Of a DNA stretch of 64,000 bases, positions 1 to 13,326 are shown in pieces (position 1 is the first letter of the stretch; every line of letters starts with the position of its first letter). The notes beneath the pieces were generated by a model, which worked only from the letters and a program-made list of their open reading frames with translations, was not told where the DNA came from and made no database searches. The translations under genes and the position numbers were made by a program. Source of the DNA: Megamerina dolium (taxonomy: Eukaryota; Arthropoda; Insecta; Diptera; Megamerinidae). The stretch is taken from assembly GCA_963854835.1 (NCBI GenBank), contig OY978526.1, positions 19,436,334 through 19,500,333 on the forward strand, given 5' to 3'.

Positions 1-3000
1 TGACAACGTCATTTCACATAAATTTGGTATTGAATGACACACACACATGCATTGCACTTCGAGTGGTTTCTTTGCCATCAGATCTACATTGATATATTAA
101 AAAATAAATATAAGTATTAAAACCATGTAGAATGTAGGCACTACGGCCAAAACACAACAAAAAAAAAAATCCTAAAAATATTTTAAATCTATCAATTGTA
201 TAATGTGGGTCAGTTGTAGCTGTAGAACATCTAACATGTGAATAAAAACGCATTAAAAAAAAGTAAGATTGATCATGTCTTGACCACGATGCCTTCGCTA
301 TGGATGCATAGGTAACTTGAATTGCAATAATTAATGCTTTTAGTGCCATAGCAATAATAATAATTGCTTTTGTGACAAATCTTCTTCCTGTATGTATGTA
401 TATACTCGTATTTGCATGCGTATGCCATACCATACACACACTCTCTCTAATTATCACCCATCTAAGCATTTGCCTACATCATCAGTATGAACAATTTAAT
501 GCAACAAGTAAAAATCTTTCTATAGTGCTTGCATATATTTACAAACATCTTAAAGTGAGCGTTGCAATAACAAATTGTTGCGGAAATATATCCTGATTTT
601 ACTGCTCTACGATCACTACGATCACTGTTAAAGTACATTAACTGTTTTACATGTTGGGAACTTCCGCATTTGATGTCGCCATCGGTTGGATTGTTTTGTT
701 TACTTTTTTATTTTTATTGGCGTAGTTTAAAACGCCATAGCAACATCCTTCCTCCTAGAGGTGCTGATGAGGGAAATCACCATGACTATGCTGGTGCTGT
801 GCTGGCTAACTTGAATGACCATCGTTCGACTAGTTGCGTCAACGGATGCTAAAGTAGGTTGTTGAAGTTTAGTTGAAGAGATTGTAAGGCGTAAAGTAAG
901 GTGTGCATGCGATTGGATTTGGTCTGGTTTAATAAACACTTTAAGGCTGCGTTTTTTTTATTTTTATTTTTATTATTATTATTTTTTTTTTTTTTGGTTA
1001 AAAAAAAACTATTGAAGTAGTAATCACTAAAGTACACTCATAGTAGATAGTTGGTAACGGGTAGCGGTCAAAATCGCCACACATGCTATTAACTGCTTCA
1101 GTACAATAGTAACATTTGGTTCTTCTTGGCTGTTGTTGTTGTTGTTTTTAGCTATTCTTATTCTTATCTTTAATCGTTGTTGTGGTGGTGGTGATGGTGG
1201 TAGTGATGATGATCATGATGATGGTGTTTTATCTCAAACGTTGATCAGCGCTAGTCAAATCATATACGCAAGTCGCTGCTGTTGTTGCTGCTGCTGCGGT
1301 TGATGCTATTTGCGTGTTGTTCAAACAAACTCATTGAGCGGTTTCTTGTCTAATTTTATTTATTTGTTGTTGTTGTTGTTGTTGTTTATTTGTCTTTTTG
1401 TGCTCTGATTATAGATGTTGTTGTTTGTTCACATTGACCGGATGAGCAGCTGGGATCAGGTGAGGCTGTGTGTTGTATGACAACAACCTCATAATGACAG
1501 ATGAAACCAGTTTCATTGAGAAAAAGCAAAGCGCTAAAACTGTGAATTAATGCGGCAAAATAGCAAAACTTAATACATATGTACACATAAGCATAGTACG
1601 ATATGTGTATGTGTGTGTGTGTGTGTGTGTGATGGTGGTGGCAATGGCGATATTTGTAGGGGATTTGCTGGGCCAAGTGTTTAGATAGTGTATTATGTTT
1701 GTATGCTTGTGTGTATATATGAATATATGCTTAGCTATGCTTATGAGTGTTATTCATTCATTCAGGTTAGTGATTGTTCGACTCATTCTGTGTGTTAGTA
1801 TGAGTGTGTGTGTGTGTGTGAGCATATATATTTTATGAATGAAGTGATCGACAGATGAATTGTTAAATTGCACAAGTGGCGAACGAGTTTCATCAAAGGT
1901 AGATTGGCAAGTTTTGTTGGTTTGCCTAGCTGTGTTAACGCTGGCCATCGTAGCGCCAGGGCATAATATAATTTTTCTTAATTATGTCGGTAAAGTTGTT
2001 TTCTTTTTCACATACATACGCACGTATTACGGGAAACTGGCACTGATTGCTGATTAAGATTTTATTTGAATTTTTTTTATTGTATTTCATGTGTACATAA
2101 TACTCATACGCACACATGTTCATGCAAGTAGATTTGTGAAGAGTGTGAGAGTTTTTGAATCAAGCATTAGAATACGAAAAAAATAACAGCATTTTTTTCT
2201 ACTTATTCCTTTCTTTTCTTGCAATTAATTTCATTATTTACATCTTCTAATGTTAACATTATATTATGCGTCACTGCAAAATCATGAATATCTTTACAGC
2301 AACAATTTTTGCATGTTGCCAATAAGTCTATCTATATATTTGTTTCACATGCATTCACTATGTACATTACTGACACTCGCTTAAGCACACTTTTCATCAG
2401 CAATAACATCTGTAATGAGTGCTACTTGCATTACGCACAAAACGATCAACGCAATCAGATCGATCGGTTCAAAATGCTTTGATCCGCATGCAATTATGTA
2501 CAAATACTCAACATGTACAACATCTGACAGCCTATTATGGGTTGTAATTGTTAGAAAAATGCTTTTAAATGCAGTGAGTAAGTAATCTTAAAGGAAATGT
2601 TTATAGAGTGTATTGTATGTATATACTCTTACGCATTTGTATATATACATTGTATGGACAACATGTTTATTTGTTAATGTTGCTATTGTACTATGTGATG
2701 CAGAAGAAATTGGTTTTTGATATTTTGTCGTTTGATGTTTTCATTTGAATGATCCAAATAATACACAATATTGATTCGGTTAGTTGAAATTATTGTAGTT
2801 GTTTTTGTTACTGTTTTGAAAACATGAAATGTGTTTGTGTTTATATAAAAAACAGAAAAACAACAACAATATTAACGATCACGTATTACGTAAAAGAGGA
2901 AACTGCAAAAGTCTAAAAATTTTAGCTAGCATTGGAATTCTTGTAATGTTTAGTTCTCTGAAGTAGGGTGAAAAAAAGAAAAAAGGAAAGAGATAGTCAA

Positions 3001-3014
3001 TATTAAGTTTATAG
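1..3014. other. Gene-free upstream or 5'-intron sequence
   Basis: No coding exon or transposon protein is recognisable on either strand. It contains poly-T/poly-A runs (960-1010), (TTG)n and (GTG)n trinucleotide tracts (1130-1200, 1365-1387), and GT dinucleotide tracts at about 1607-1631 and 1804-1821. The open frames on the - strand here are low-complexity His/Thr translations of these repeats. Confidence 0.7.
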
Positions 3015-3605
3015 ACATTAATTAACTCATTGGTTAACTAATGTGTTGACTAGAGCTTGACTAATGCGTAAGAAAAATTTTGTAAATTGTCAGATTGTGG
3101 ATTGTAAAACCACACGTTTTGTGCTTAAATTTTCCTATAAGATGTCAACCAAAAAACGCATTCGCAGTAAAGCTAATTCCAAAAGAAAGACTTATTTGTG
3201 AAGTATCACCTGTTAGTTTACTAATGGTTAGCCAAAGGCCTTCAGTGGTTTAATGCCTGGTTAACTAAGCATTGCGAATCTTGTTGGTTAAATTTTTGGC
3301 ACTTACTAATGGTTAACCATCGTCATTCGGTGGTTCCATAAATGCATAACTTTGCATAGCCATTATAGTAGTTAACAAATGACTGCATTCAAATCGAATT
3401 GAGTTTTTTTTATTATTTCCAATTATTTGCAAATCAGTCAATCAATTCATTCAATTTTCAAAAAACTACATTTTCTACGAATTTATAATCATTTGTTAAC
3501 TAATTTGTTAACTAATGCCAATAATGCAACCAAATATACTTAATTTGCAGTGGTTGGTTAACCATTAGTTAAACCATCGAATGCTGTTTGTTAACCACTA
3601 ATAAA
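3015..3605. repeat. Degenerate array of the palindromic motif TTAACTAATGGTTAAC, cluster 1
   Basis: The motif (T)TAACTAATGGTTAAC, or its reverse complement GTTAACCATTAGTTAA, recurs at about 3019-3045, 3215-3235, 3258-3275, 3302-3320, 3495-3515, 3555-3577 and 3590-3605, always with an AT..GGTTAAC core. The spacers share a block reading AACGCATTCGCAGTAA at about 3155. The same motif and spacer words reappear 10 kb away at 13327-13973. No coding potential. Confidence 0.75.
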
Positions 3606-4530
3606 TGTGAAGAGTTTAAACAACAATATTTTATTCGTCAATGAACTCTTCAGACGACTTTCTTCCTATGTTTTGTGTAACATATTATCTGGAGGAAGTA
3701 ATATGATATTTTTAACCGAATCCGAAAGACGGGGGGCTTAGTCTAGAAAAATTATACAAAATTATCTTAAATTAATATTAAAATTAAATTAAGACAATTG
3801 ACTCTAAAATACAATTAACATGAGTTTTTCCAACATTAAAATATTCAGACTGATATTCTATTTGATTTGAAGTGCATTTTATTCGAAGAGTATATGAAGA
3901 ATTTCCTAACTAATTTCTAATTGTTCAAAAATTTCATTATTTTGAATCGGCTGGCAAATTTTAAGAAAACTACAATACGATGCAAAATTTAGAAATTTAT
4001 ATTTTTCTATTATCTAATACCGTTTGTTGGAAAACATTTTTAAATGTCTTTTCTTTTTCATAAAAAACTCGATTCTTAGAGGCATTTTCAAAACAGTTTA
4101 TCTCACGAATGGCTTTCTATTGAGTTGAAATATTTCGTTGGAGATCATAAAATAAATCAAATTTCATATTTCAAGAATAAAATATCCATATCTACGTTTT
4201 GTATTTCACACAACGTGGCCGATCACAATTAATTTTAGGCACATGATTTCTTCTACAAATATCCTCAGAATCAATGCTAGTTTCTATTTTTGCTCTAAGG
4301 TTTGCCAAATTTTTTTACCATACATATTTTTAACACTGTCCCATAAAATTCAACATTTGCGTGATCACATGAGGAAGACATTCAAATATTCTGAAAGTGG
4401 AGCTAAATAAAAGATACCCCAATAAGCCGATGGTCGGTCGTATGAATAATATTAATTAAAAATAATTTTGCGTCTAAAAAACGTAAACGAGATCAATTCG
4501 TTTCGTCATTTTAGTCCTACTTTCAAAATA
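3606..4530. other. Gene-free AT-rich stretch
   Basis: Nothing recognisable on either strand apart from short homopolymers. Confidence 0.6.
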
Positions 4531-5065
4531 TTAGGTGTAGTAAAAAGAAATCCATTATTTTTTCAATCTTTTTGTATCCAGCCTTATTTAAATGGTTCCA
4601 AATGGTTTTTTGTGCAATATTTAGCTCCTGGGCAATAGAAACAGCACTTACATGATGGTCAGACTCGACGATTTCCATTATTTTATCGATATTTTCGACA
4701 ATTCTTGACATCAAAATTACCGGAACGGAATCGACGAAACCAAAATTGCACGTGATTGGCTGTTACCGTATCAGGACCATAAACACTCTCAGCCGTCTAG
4801 CTTGCGTTTTCGCCTTTATTGAAGGAAAACTGTAAAATATGGCATATTTTCTCTTTACTGGTGTCCACCTTTGATGCGTGCTCAAACAATACTGAGTCAA
4901 GCAATCACAAAACTGTCTGAAAAATTTATTTAGTACGAAATCCTATCTTTCTAACGTCATCTAGCGTCATCTAGCGATCGGGTTGATCGCACTTATACAA
5001 CGCGAGATAGAGATTACTAAAGCCATCTATTGGAAAAATAATGGATTTCTTTTTACTACACCTTA
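4531..5065 (-). mobile_element. Internally deleted mariner element (535 bp) with matching ends
   Basis: Ends are inverted repeats: TTAGGTGTAGTAAAAAGAAA at 4531 and its near-perfect complement ending at 5065, extending through ATCCATTATTTTT (about 32 bp). TA dinucleotides at 4529-4530 and 5066-5067 fit the mariner target duplication. On the - strand a frame from 4714 encodes part of the mariner N-terminal helix-turn-helix (VENIDKIMEIVESD and IAQELNIAQKTIWNHLNKAG). The frame then runs straight into the terminal repeat, so the whole catalytic domain is gone. Full mariners are about 1.3 kb, so about 60 percent has been lost, leaving a MITE-like non-autonomous copy. Confidence 0.85.
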
Positions 5066-6845
5066 TATTATTCTTAAGCATAATGTTCTCAATCGGCTCA
5101 ACATTTAATTTTTATGAAGTAGCGAAATTTGCTATATTTTTACATGGAAGTAATAAACAAATATATAAATACAATTTGGCGGCAAAAACAGAGAACGTGA
5201 AAATATAATATTGTAATTAATTTTTAATTTAATTCTTTATCTATTTGTAAGATAAATATTTTTTGAGTATAAAATCTTATAAAAATTTGGTGTAAATATG
5301 GACATTTTCTGTGCGTTACTTATAGAAATAACATATTGAATAGTATGGAATAGTATAGAACATTTACTGTACCATATCTATAACAAAGGTGTGAACATAA
5401 CTACATATAATATATTTACAAAGTAATTTTTGTTGGTGTTAGCAAATTGAAAGAATAACTTTTGATTATTCTATTTATGAAATTTATGAATATGAATATA
5501 TGAATACATAATTACTTATGATCGTGTAAATTCGTTTTTGATCATCAATTTTATTGTGTATCAGCATACTAGCATAGAACATTTAAAAAAAAATAATAAT
5601 TAATACATAGATTTACTTATTGTACTTGTACTATCGGATAAATATCGTATCTCGTATAATAATAATACAGAAAACTATACAAGAATGTTTTTTTTTTTTT
5701 TTGAAAACATTGCATATATTTTGTATTTATTGTGAAAAGATTTAACATAAAATAGAGATAAACAATTAAACAATGCCTTTTTTTTTCATAAATTGAAATC
5801 CATAGTGGCATAAAACAACAATACTCCAACACCAGTGTTCGTATTTAGATAAATTTACAATATTCAGTGTACGCACCAGTGATTGAAGTTCATCATGATA
5901 TATATACATATGCATGTATTATGTTGAGGCACATTGTTATCGCTGGCTACAACAACAAACACTATATATTTATATGCATAAATATATATCCCCCATATCT
6001 GAAATCAGAATATGCGTATATACTAAATAGTATGCGAAGCCTTGTATTTAAGGTCAGTCTGTGCATATGCATGTATGTCGGTACACATGTATGTGTATGT
6101 TCAGCTGTTTAGCGAATCAATGACTCTTTTTATATAGTATATTGAACTCAAGGGCCTGTTCATATTTCATTTAGTTATACCTAATTTATTTATTAATGCA
6201 TGTTCGGTATTTTGGAATAGCAAAAATTGCAAAAGTTGCAAAAATTGCATTATTAAATTATTTAATTTATTATTATTTTAAAATTTGCAATTATCTATGA
6301 TATGAAAAACATCCTCACATTCCTTTATTTTTTTTTTTTTACAATTATTTCCAAATAATTCTCAAAATTTTTGAATGACATCATTCACATAGTCAATTTA
6401 GTAGATTTCAATTTTTAAGTAGCATTAACCTTGTTAATGAAAACCATTGCATACTTATACCAGTTTCCAGTAAACCATTAGCAGAGATTTCACTTTTTTT
6501 TTGTTTGTTCGATGTTGTTTTTGTTTTTTTTTTTTTTTTCATTTCACTAAAGGTAAATATTTATGGTCGATCTATGATGGTCCCTTTGTATGGCTAATGG
6601 CTACGGGAATGCATAGAGGACATAAAGAAGAAGAAGAGCCGATTTTTATTTTGAAAATTTACTTTACCTTTTCTATACCTGTATTTATCTGTATTATGGT
6701 GTTTCTGATGTTGTTGTGGTTACTTTACTAATCAATTTGTCTCGTGCCGTGATTTTTACTCGCGAATACTTAACTAAAAGGGCACATTTTCTGCATTGAC
6801 TTCTATCAAAGGACACCATAGTAAATGTCATTACACATAGCAATA

Positions 6846-6880
<35 letters not shown>

Positions 6881-8606
6881 ATAATGCATTGTTTTTCATA
6901 GTCATTTTATATTTTTTATATTCCTTTAGCTACTGGTGGTATGCCAATTAGCGAATGCTCTCTATTGCTTATTTCTGTTTCGTTTTTTTTTTTTTTTGTG
7001 TCGTCAATATGGTCCTTCTTATAGATTACGCTGCAGGACAAAGTTTTGATTTTTGATTTTTGATTTAGTCTAGACAAAGTGAAATGAACAGTACATCGAA
7101 ACGATGCAACAAAGTAAGCAATAACAGAGTAACAACAGGTTGTTGTTTTGAAAAAATAAAAAATTAGCCAAAAGCAAATTGCCATTACGAGTAAATATCA
7201 ACTAGGCTGTCTATATATGATAATTCAAGGATTCAAGAAAAAAAAAAGTATGATTACTTATCTATTTTATGGACATACGAATGTATATTAGTAGTAAATA
7301 TTTACAAGTACTTAGTACTTAGTTAACAAAATAAATAAGAAGATATACTGAAAAGCAACAATAAATCAATATTCACTTGATGTTTTTTGTAGATTTACAT
7401 TTTTTGTATTAAGAATTGTTTTTTTTTTTTTTTAATTTTTATTAATGGAATTGTCAAGGCACGCACTAACCATACGACAGAGTCTCGATTGCTTCATTAT
7501 GTTCATTTTCTTATTGTTATATTGTGATTGTCTAGAAATCTGTTGATATAATTGACAAATACATTTGTTCGTACATATATGTAGTATGAATGTACAATAT
7601 GTGCTTTACAACAAATGGGACAAATAAAAAACAACCGCCTCTGTTAATTGCCTTTAATCTATTTGAAAACGCATGCTTGTGGTTTAATTGTCCGTGGGCG
7701 TAGTAATAAAGTGGTGATGTAAATTTATTCAACATATTTGTAATATTATACAAACAAAATACATATATAGTACATAGAAAAGAAAAAGAAAATCATTTAA
7801 GATGATCTGCATACTTTTATTGTTGCGTTTAATTGAAAATAATAAGAAAAAACTGAAAATCTTGAATATCAGTTGAGTTAATAAGATTCTTTAAATAGTG
7901 GCATAGATCTATAATGTGAGAGAGAGAGAGAGGGAAGAAGAGAGATGGAGTAAAAATTAAAAAGATGACACTTGTTTTTTTTTTTAAATTATTTCGGTCT
8001 TTTCTCTTTTAATTACATCTATTTTTATATGCTGGTTAATGAACTATTTATACATATAACATAGTTAGAAGTGAATAAGTACTCGTATATGATGTTATAT
8101 GTATAATATAATTTTAGATTTCATCAGTTCATTAGAATAAAATATATGCATTCATTTTGATGGCTTGAAGTTTTCAGTATTCCTTTATATTAACCACAAG
8201 AAGAAATCTGTAAATATGGCTATCTTCGATACAGTTTTGAGCAATATTTTATAAGCTAGTGTAGAACTTAATAAATTTAGACTACATGGATTAAAATGAA
8301 AATATATTTCTAGCAATTTTTAACATTTTCGATATTAATTAAAAAAAAAAAAAATTAAATAATATCGACATTCTTGTAAAAGCATTTGCAATAATGTCGA
8401 AATAAAATTTGGCATAAATTGTAGAATATGAAAAAAAAAATTTCGACACCTTTGGTAAATATTTTCGACATTAATGCAGTACACTGTAAATTGAAAATCT
8501 TCTTCAGAAGAATTTTTAATTTACTTAGAAATCCTTAAGAAAGCGATTTGTGATGATATCATCAGAAATTATCTTTTCATTTAGTCTTACGAGTATATAG
8601 TACTTA
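5066..8606. other. Gene-free stretch with simple repeats
   Basis: No gene or transposase recognised. It contains a tandem GCAAAAATTGCA-type run at about 6221-6250, T tracts, a (GT)n tract at 6849-6879, a GA tract at 7918-7932, and the word TTTCGACA repeated around 8360-8475. Open frames here are low complexity. Confidence 0.65.
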
Positions 8607-9817
8607 CGAGGTCTACTATTTATATTTTGGGATCTGGCAACACTAATGTCAATAGCTAAAATCTGTCAACATCACAATAAAGTTTGACATTTTTTTAGCA
8701 GGAACGTGCTCACAACGTTTTGATGTACAAGTGCTATTTGTTTCGTTTACAGTGAGTTAAAAAAATCAATTTGGTCAAAAAATGGAAATTTTAAGAAAAG
8801 GTTTTCGTTGGATAATTTTTCACAACTTTCAATGTGGATTATCTCAAGAAGAATGTGTCGATGAACTCAGTTCTTTATATGGCGATAAAGCACCATCATA
8901 AACCACAGTATATCGCTGGTATTGTGAATTCAATTGCGGTCATAGTTCGGTCGCCGACGAATTCCATGAAGGTCGTCCAAATTGGTTTGTTGTGCTACAC
9001 AAAACATCGATGCAGTGCATGAACTGATAATACAAGATCGTCATGTGGAATATCGTGAGATAGAGGCAAGATGAGATGAGGTGAGATGAGTTTCACTTCA
9101 ATACATTCGATGTTGCATGAACAGTTGTTGGATACCCCATTTATCAATAGCTCAAAAAAAGGCTCACGTCGATTGGTGTAAAGAAATGTTTAAAAAGTTC
9201 GACCGTGGTGCTTCAAAAGACGTGTATAAAATCGTGACTGGTGACGAATCATGGATATATGCGTATGAACGGGAAACAAAACAGCAATCGACCGTGTGGG
9301 TGTTCTAAGACGAGCCCGCAGTACATCGAAGCAAATGGTTGCCTGTTTCTTCGGCCGAATGGGTCATGTAGTCACTGTTCCGCTTGAGCAACATAGGACG
9401 GTCAATTGTGAGTGGTACACGACCATTTGTTTGCCGGAAGTGTTCAGAGAAATTCGCAAAACCAACCGCCAAAGACGTCAAAGAGGTGAATTTTTGAGCA
9501 GTCAAAACATCGAATTCATGACTCATCCTCCGTACAGTCCTGATTTAGCACCAAATGACTTCTTTTTGTTCTCGAATATTGAAGGTAAACTGCGTGGTCA
9601 ACGATTTACGAGCGCCAAAGAAACAGTTGAAGCGTTCAAAAACCATATTTTGGAAGTGTCTCAAGAGGAATGGAAAAACTGCTGGGATAAATGGTTTGAA
9701 CGAATACAAAAGTGCATTGCATCATCATGGTGAATATTTTGAAAAGCAATAAAGTCGTTTTCATTTAAAAATGATTGTTATTATTTGCTGTTCCCGAAAT
9801 ATAAATAGTAGCCCACG
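8607..9817 (+). mobile_element. Mariner element, nearly full length (1211 bp), defective
   Basis: Inverted ends CGAGGTCTACTATTTATATT (8607) and complement of CGTGGGCTACTATTTATATT (ending 9817), flanked by TA at 8605-8606 and 9818-9819. Between them is a mariner transposase pseudogene in the same orientation. Length is close to the family norm of about 1.3 kb; the missing bases are internal deletions. Confidence 0.9.
8782..9752 (+). pseudogene. Mariner transposase pseudogene (DD34D type)
   Basis: The start codon at 8782 opens MEILRKGFRWIIFHNFQCG, the usual N-terminal HTH of this mariner group. Later blocks in shifting frames: a KKAHVDWCKEM segment near 9155, the first catalytic Asp in VTGDESWIYAYE (about 9232-9270), TSKQMVACFFGRMGHV (about 9325-9370), the closing SPDLAPNDFFLF with the third Asp (about 9535-9570), and GEYFEKQ at the C terminus (stop 9750-9752). 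The block carrying the second Asp, normally an HxDNA motif, is deleted around 9480, where the frame passes from RQRR into FLSSQN. There are also an early stop and several frameshifts. The enzyme is certainly dead, but both terminal repeats survive, so the copy could in principle have been cross-mobilised. Confidence 0.88.
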
Positions 9818-12800
9818 TATATTAACTGAGTTCGAACTGTGAATCTTATAGCATATAATGGCTATGGTTTTCAATGATTTTTAGTAGATATTGGAATTGT
9901 AAGAACAAATAAAATGTATAAAGGTGGCAACAACAATTTAACAATTTGTTCTTGTATGGATATTTGTATAATATTAAGCCTATTACCCAGTTTAAAATGA
10001 GTCCCTAATGCTCAATTGATGAAAAATTAAAGAAATATATATTTAAACTCGAATTAAAAAATCCAAATAGTTATTATTATTTTTTATTTTTGCATTCTGA
10101 ATACAAATTAAAGTTTTTGGCAATGATTCAGACATATTGAGTTGTCTCCTTGAGTTGAGCCTTTTTCTTCATACATTGACATTGTCATATCAGAAAACTT
10201 CAATACTCGCAATCATAAGTGCTGCCACTGTATTATATAATATATTTTAAAATTTGAATTGATTTTATTTTTCGCATTTATGAATTTAACCTTAAAAATG
10301 AATTGAAATTAAATGAAAGCACTGTATGCATGTACTGTATAGTATGTATGTATGTATGTATATGAATTATAATTCAATCAAAACCGGTTTCAATGCGTGA
10401 AAAAGAAGAGCAACATAACAATATATTATATGATTTCAAGTGTAAGAGACACATATGGAAAATAAGAAGAAGAAAAAGAAGAAAAAGAAAAAAACAAGGA
10501 TCATCATGCCAATATTAGTAGAAGATGTGCCAAATTAAATCGGTAACAAGAGTGTGTGAAAAATTTGTAAAATATCAAAAAGAATGAAAAAGATGGAAAT
10601 AAATAAGTATTGAAAGAAAAATCCTTTCAAAAGACCATGTGATTTGTAATGAGGAAAAGGGTAGAAGGAGAAACGCCAACGCCAACGACACAATACTAAC
10701 AATAGCATTAATGAAAGGGCAAACGTTGACCGCGAGTAAAAAAGACAACAACAACGATGACGACGACGAAGACGACGACAAATTGATAATAAGAAAAAAA
10801 GGGTAGAAGAAGAAGAAGGCAGGAGCCAAAATGATCTTGAACTGAAATTGAAGATACACGAAAAAAAAAAAGAAAAAACGGCAGCATAAATTTTAAGGGA
10901 ATCAAAATGAATACAGAATAAGAGCAACAACAGTAAATTTATAAATACTCGTACATACACTCATACCAAACATAATCAAGAAGGTTTGACGTAAATTTAT
11001 TCCCACGACTTGTTTGTTGTTGCGTATGATTTGTATATATGTGTGTTTGTGTGTGTGTATGTGTGGAGTGTGTGTATGTGATTTTTGATCCAGAATGGAG
11101 CACTTCTTTATGAGACTTTTAAAAAACTGGACAATTTAAGATTTTGAGAAAAATACTTGTGGCTACCAGATAAATGATTACCTGGCATACGAGTTTGTAT
11201 TGCAGAAAAAAAAAAAAAAATTCGTACTTGTTGCATGCATTACGTAGGTAGTATATTATATTATATTTATAGGATTTGTGTGAAGATTTGTTGGCAAAGA
11301 TAGAAAAATACATACAATTTTTTTTGTTTTTTTTTTCTTATTTTGCATGTGTTGGTTCATAGCGTTATTATTTGTTGTACTTTGGCAGGTACAATGTACT
11401 TATTGATAATAATTCGCTTGTCGATTTTTTATCTTTATTTTTTTTTATTTTTCTTATTTTTGGTTCATTTTTTTTTCTTTATTTCATTTCTTTTATATTA
11501 TGCATACATATTTGGGTAATATGAGTAGATTTTTAATTGAATTCGTAAATAATTTTGCAATAAAATATGCAAACAATTGTCTACATATCAGAATACGAGA
11601 AAATGATAATTGAAAGCATTATATTTTTTTTTTTTTGGGGAAAAATGGTGGCACTTGTATTTATGTTTTGTGGTGTATCGTGGGAAGTTTTAATTCTGCG
11701 AATTTTAATTCTATGTATTCGTGCATGAATTCGTGTTATAATTATAATTGCTTTTAAAAATTGTATAAATTTTTTTTTTTTTTTTTTTGCATTGAAGTTA
11801 TCAGTGCCATAGCTAAAGTAATAGCCAATACATGTGCGTCTATTATATTTACGAAAATTATATAATGCAGCAAATTATCTATGTTTTTTTTCCCCCTCTT
11901 TCTTTTTGTTATTTAAAATTTTATGATAATATTCATATATATATTGAAATAAACTAGCAATGCATTGTCGTAATAAAACCAAATTGTAGCAACAATACAC
12001 GTATTTCAACGGATGCTGATATAAGTGTAAGCATTACGTGCACATCACTGTGATAAGTACGCGTATTGTGGGTGGCAGTTTTGCACTTGTAGCACATAAT
12101 ATTTTTTTTTATATTCGCCCAGCTGTATGTTTGTTTGTTTGTTTGTTTGTTTGTATACATTTCCTATTACTTAAACACACCTGGTGCTATATACATACGT
12201 ATGTATGTACCTGCATTGTGCAACTTTAGCATTATTTATTTGTTACAGGATCGTTTTCTCGTTTTCATTCCATCTATCTTTTTCTGTGTCCCTCTTTATC
12301 TTCCTTAGCCTCTGGTTCATTTTGTGATTTAATTAAATAACAATTAATATTTCATAATGTCATAAATTTTAATAGTGTCACACTATTTTTACACACATCA
12401 TCATCATACACATCGTTGTTATGTTATATACACGTTGCATACACAAGCAAGTGCAATAAATGCATCATCATTCATGCATGCAAGCAAGCAATATATGCAT
12501 ACACTAAGTACGTACTATCAGTAATAGTACCAGCAGCATTATAAGGAACAACAACAACAACAACAGTGGTCTCTAGAATAATTCACAGCTGAGCTGATAT
12601 GATTCTTATAATATTGTATATAGGTTTGTTATGCTGCAGCATGCAGCATACAGTATGTAGCAGCAGCAGTGTATTGTTGTATGTAGTTACATACATAGCA
12701 CACATTTCAAGTGTTGAGTATGTAATTTTATATTTCCGGTATAAGTTTGCATGGATGTGTGTGTGTGTGTGTGTTTGTTTGTTCGTACTATCCGTACGAC

Positions 12801-13326
12801 TGGTTGCATACTATATTTGTATGTATCTTGTATGTGTGTGTGTGTGTGTGTATGTGAGTGTGCAGAAGTGCGTGTGGTTGTATATTTGTATGAATTTGTA
12901 TGCAAGTTTCGTTCGTCTTCTTCTTTAATTCAGCTGCACAGGCTTGTTTGTACTGTATTTTTGTGCATTTTTTTTTCTTTCATTGTTTATCATTGCTGGT
13001 GTTTCATCATAACCCAATCAACAATGTTGTCAACATTTCAAATTATTCATTTTCAAAGGCTCACAATTATGTATCAAATGGTACTGATCAAAATGAAGCA
13101 GGTAAGCTGGCATTTGGTTAGCTGTAGGACCAGAAGTACTCTACTTTTCTCGCCAAACATGCGACTATGATGGAGATTAGCACACCACTCGTTTGCAGAG
13201 ACAATGAATGCGAGTTATTATATATTTGATTTCATGTTCGTGATATCTCAAGATTTCAGAAACCCAAATTCTATTCTGGAGAATATATAATAGAAGAAAT
13301 AAATATTTGTGCACTATCAGCTTATG
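9818..13326. other. Gene-free stretch with purine-rich and GT-rich tracts
   Basis: No recognisable gene. 10441-10880 is a strand-asymmetric purine tract on + (AAGAAG, GACGACGAC), which makes long Ser/Phe/Leu-rich open frames on the - strand that I regard as artefacts. (GTTT)n lies at about 12128-12153 and GT tracts at about 12752-12775 and 12834-12853. Open frames at 12599-13170 are translations of those GT tracts. Confidence 0.65.

Noticed and set aside
10535..10960. 141-codon Ser/Phe/Leu-rich - strand frame
   Set aside because: Produced by the antisense of a purine-rich tract; overlapping frames of similar length in all phases show there is no frame preference.
12751..13170. 139-codon Cys/Val-rich frame
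   Set aside because: Translation of GT microsatellites.
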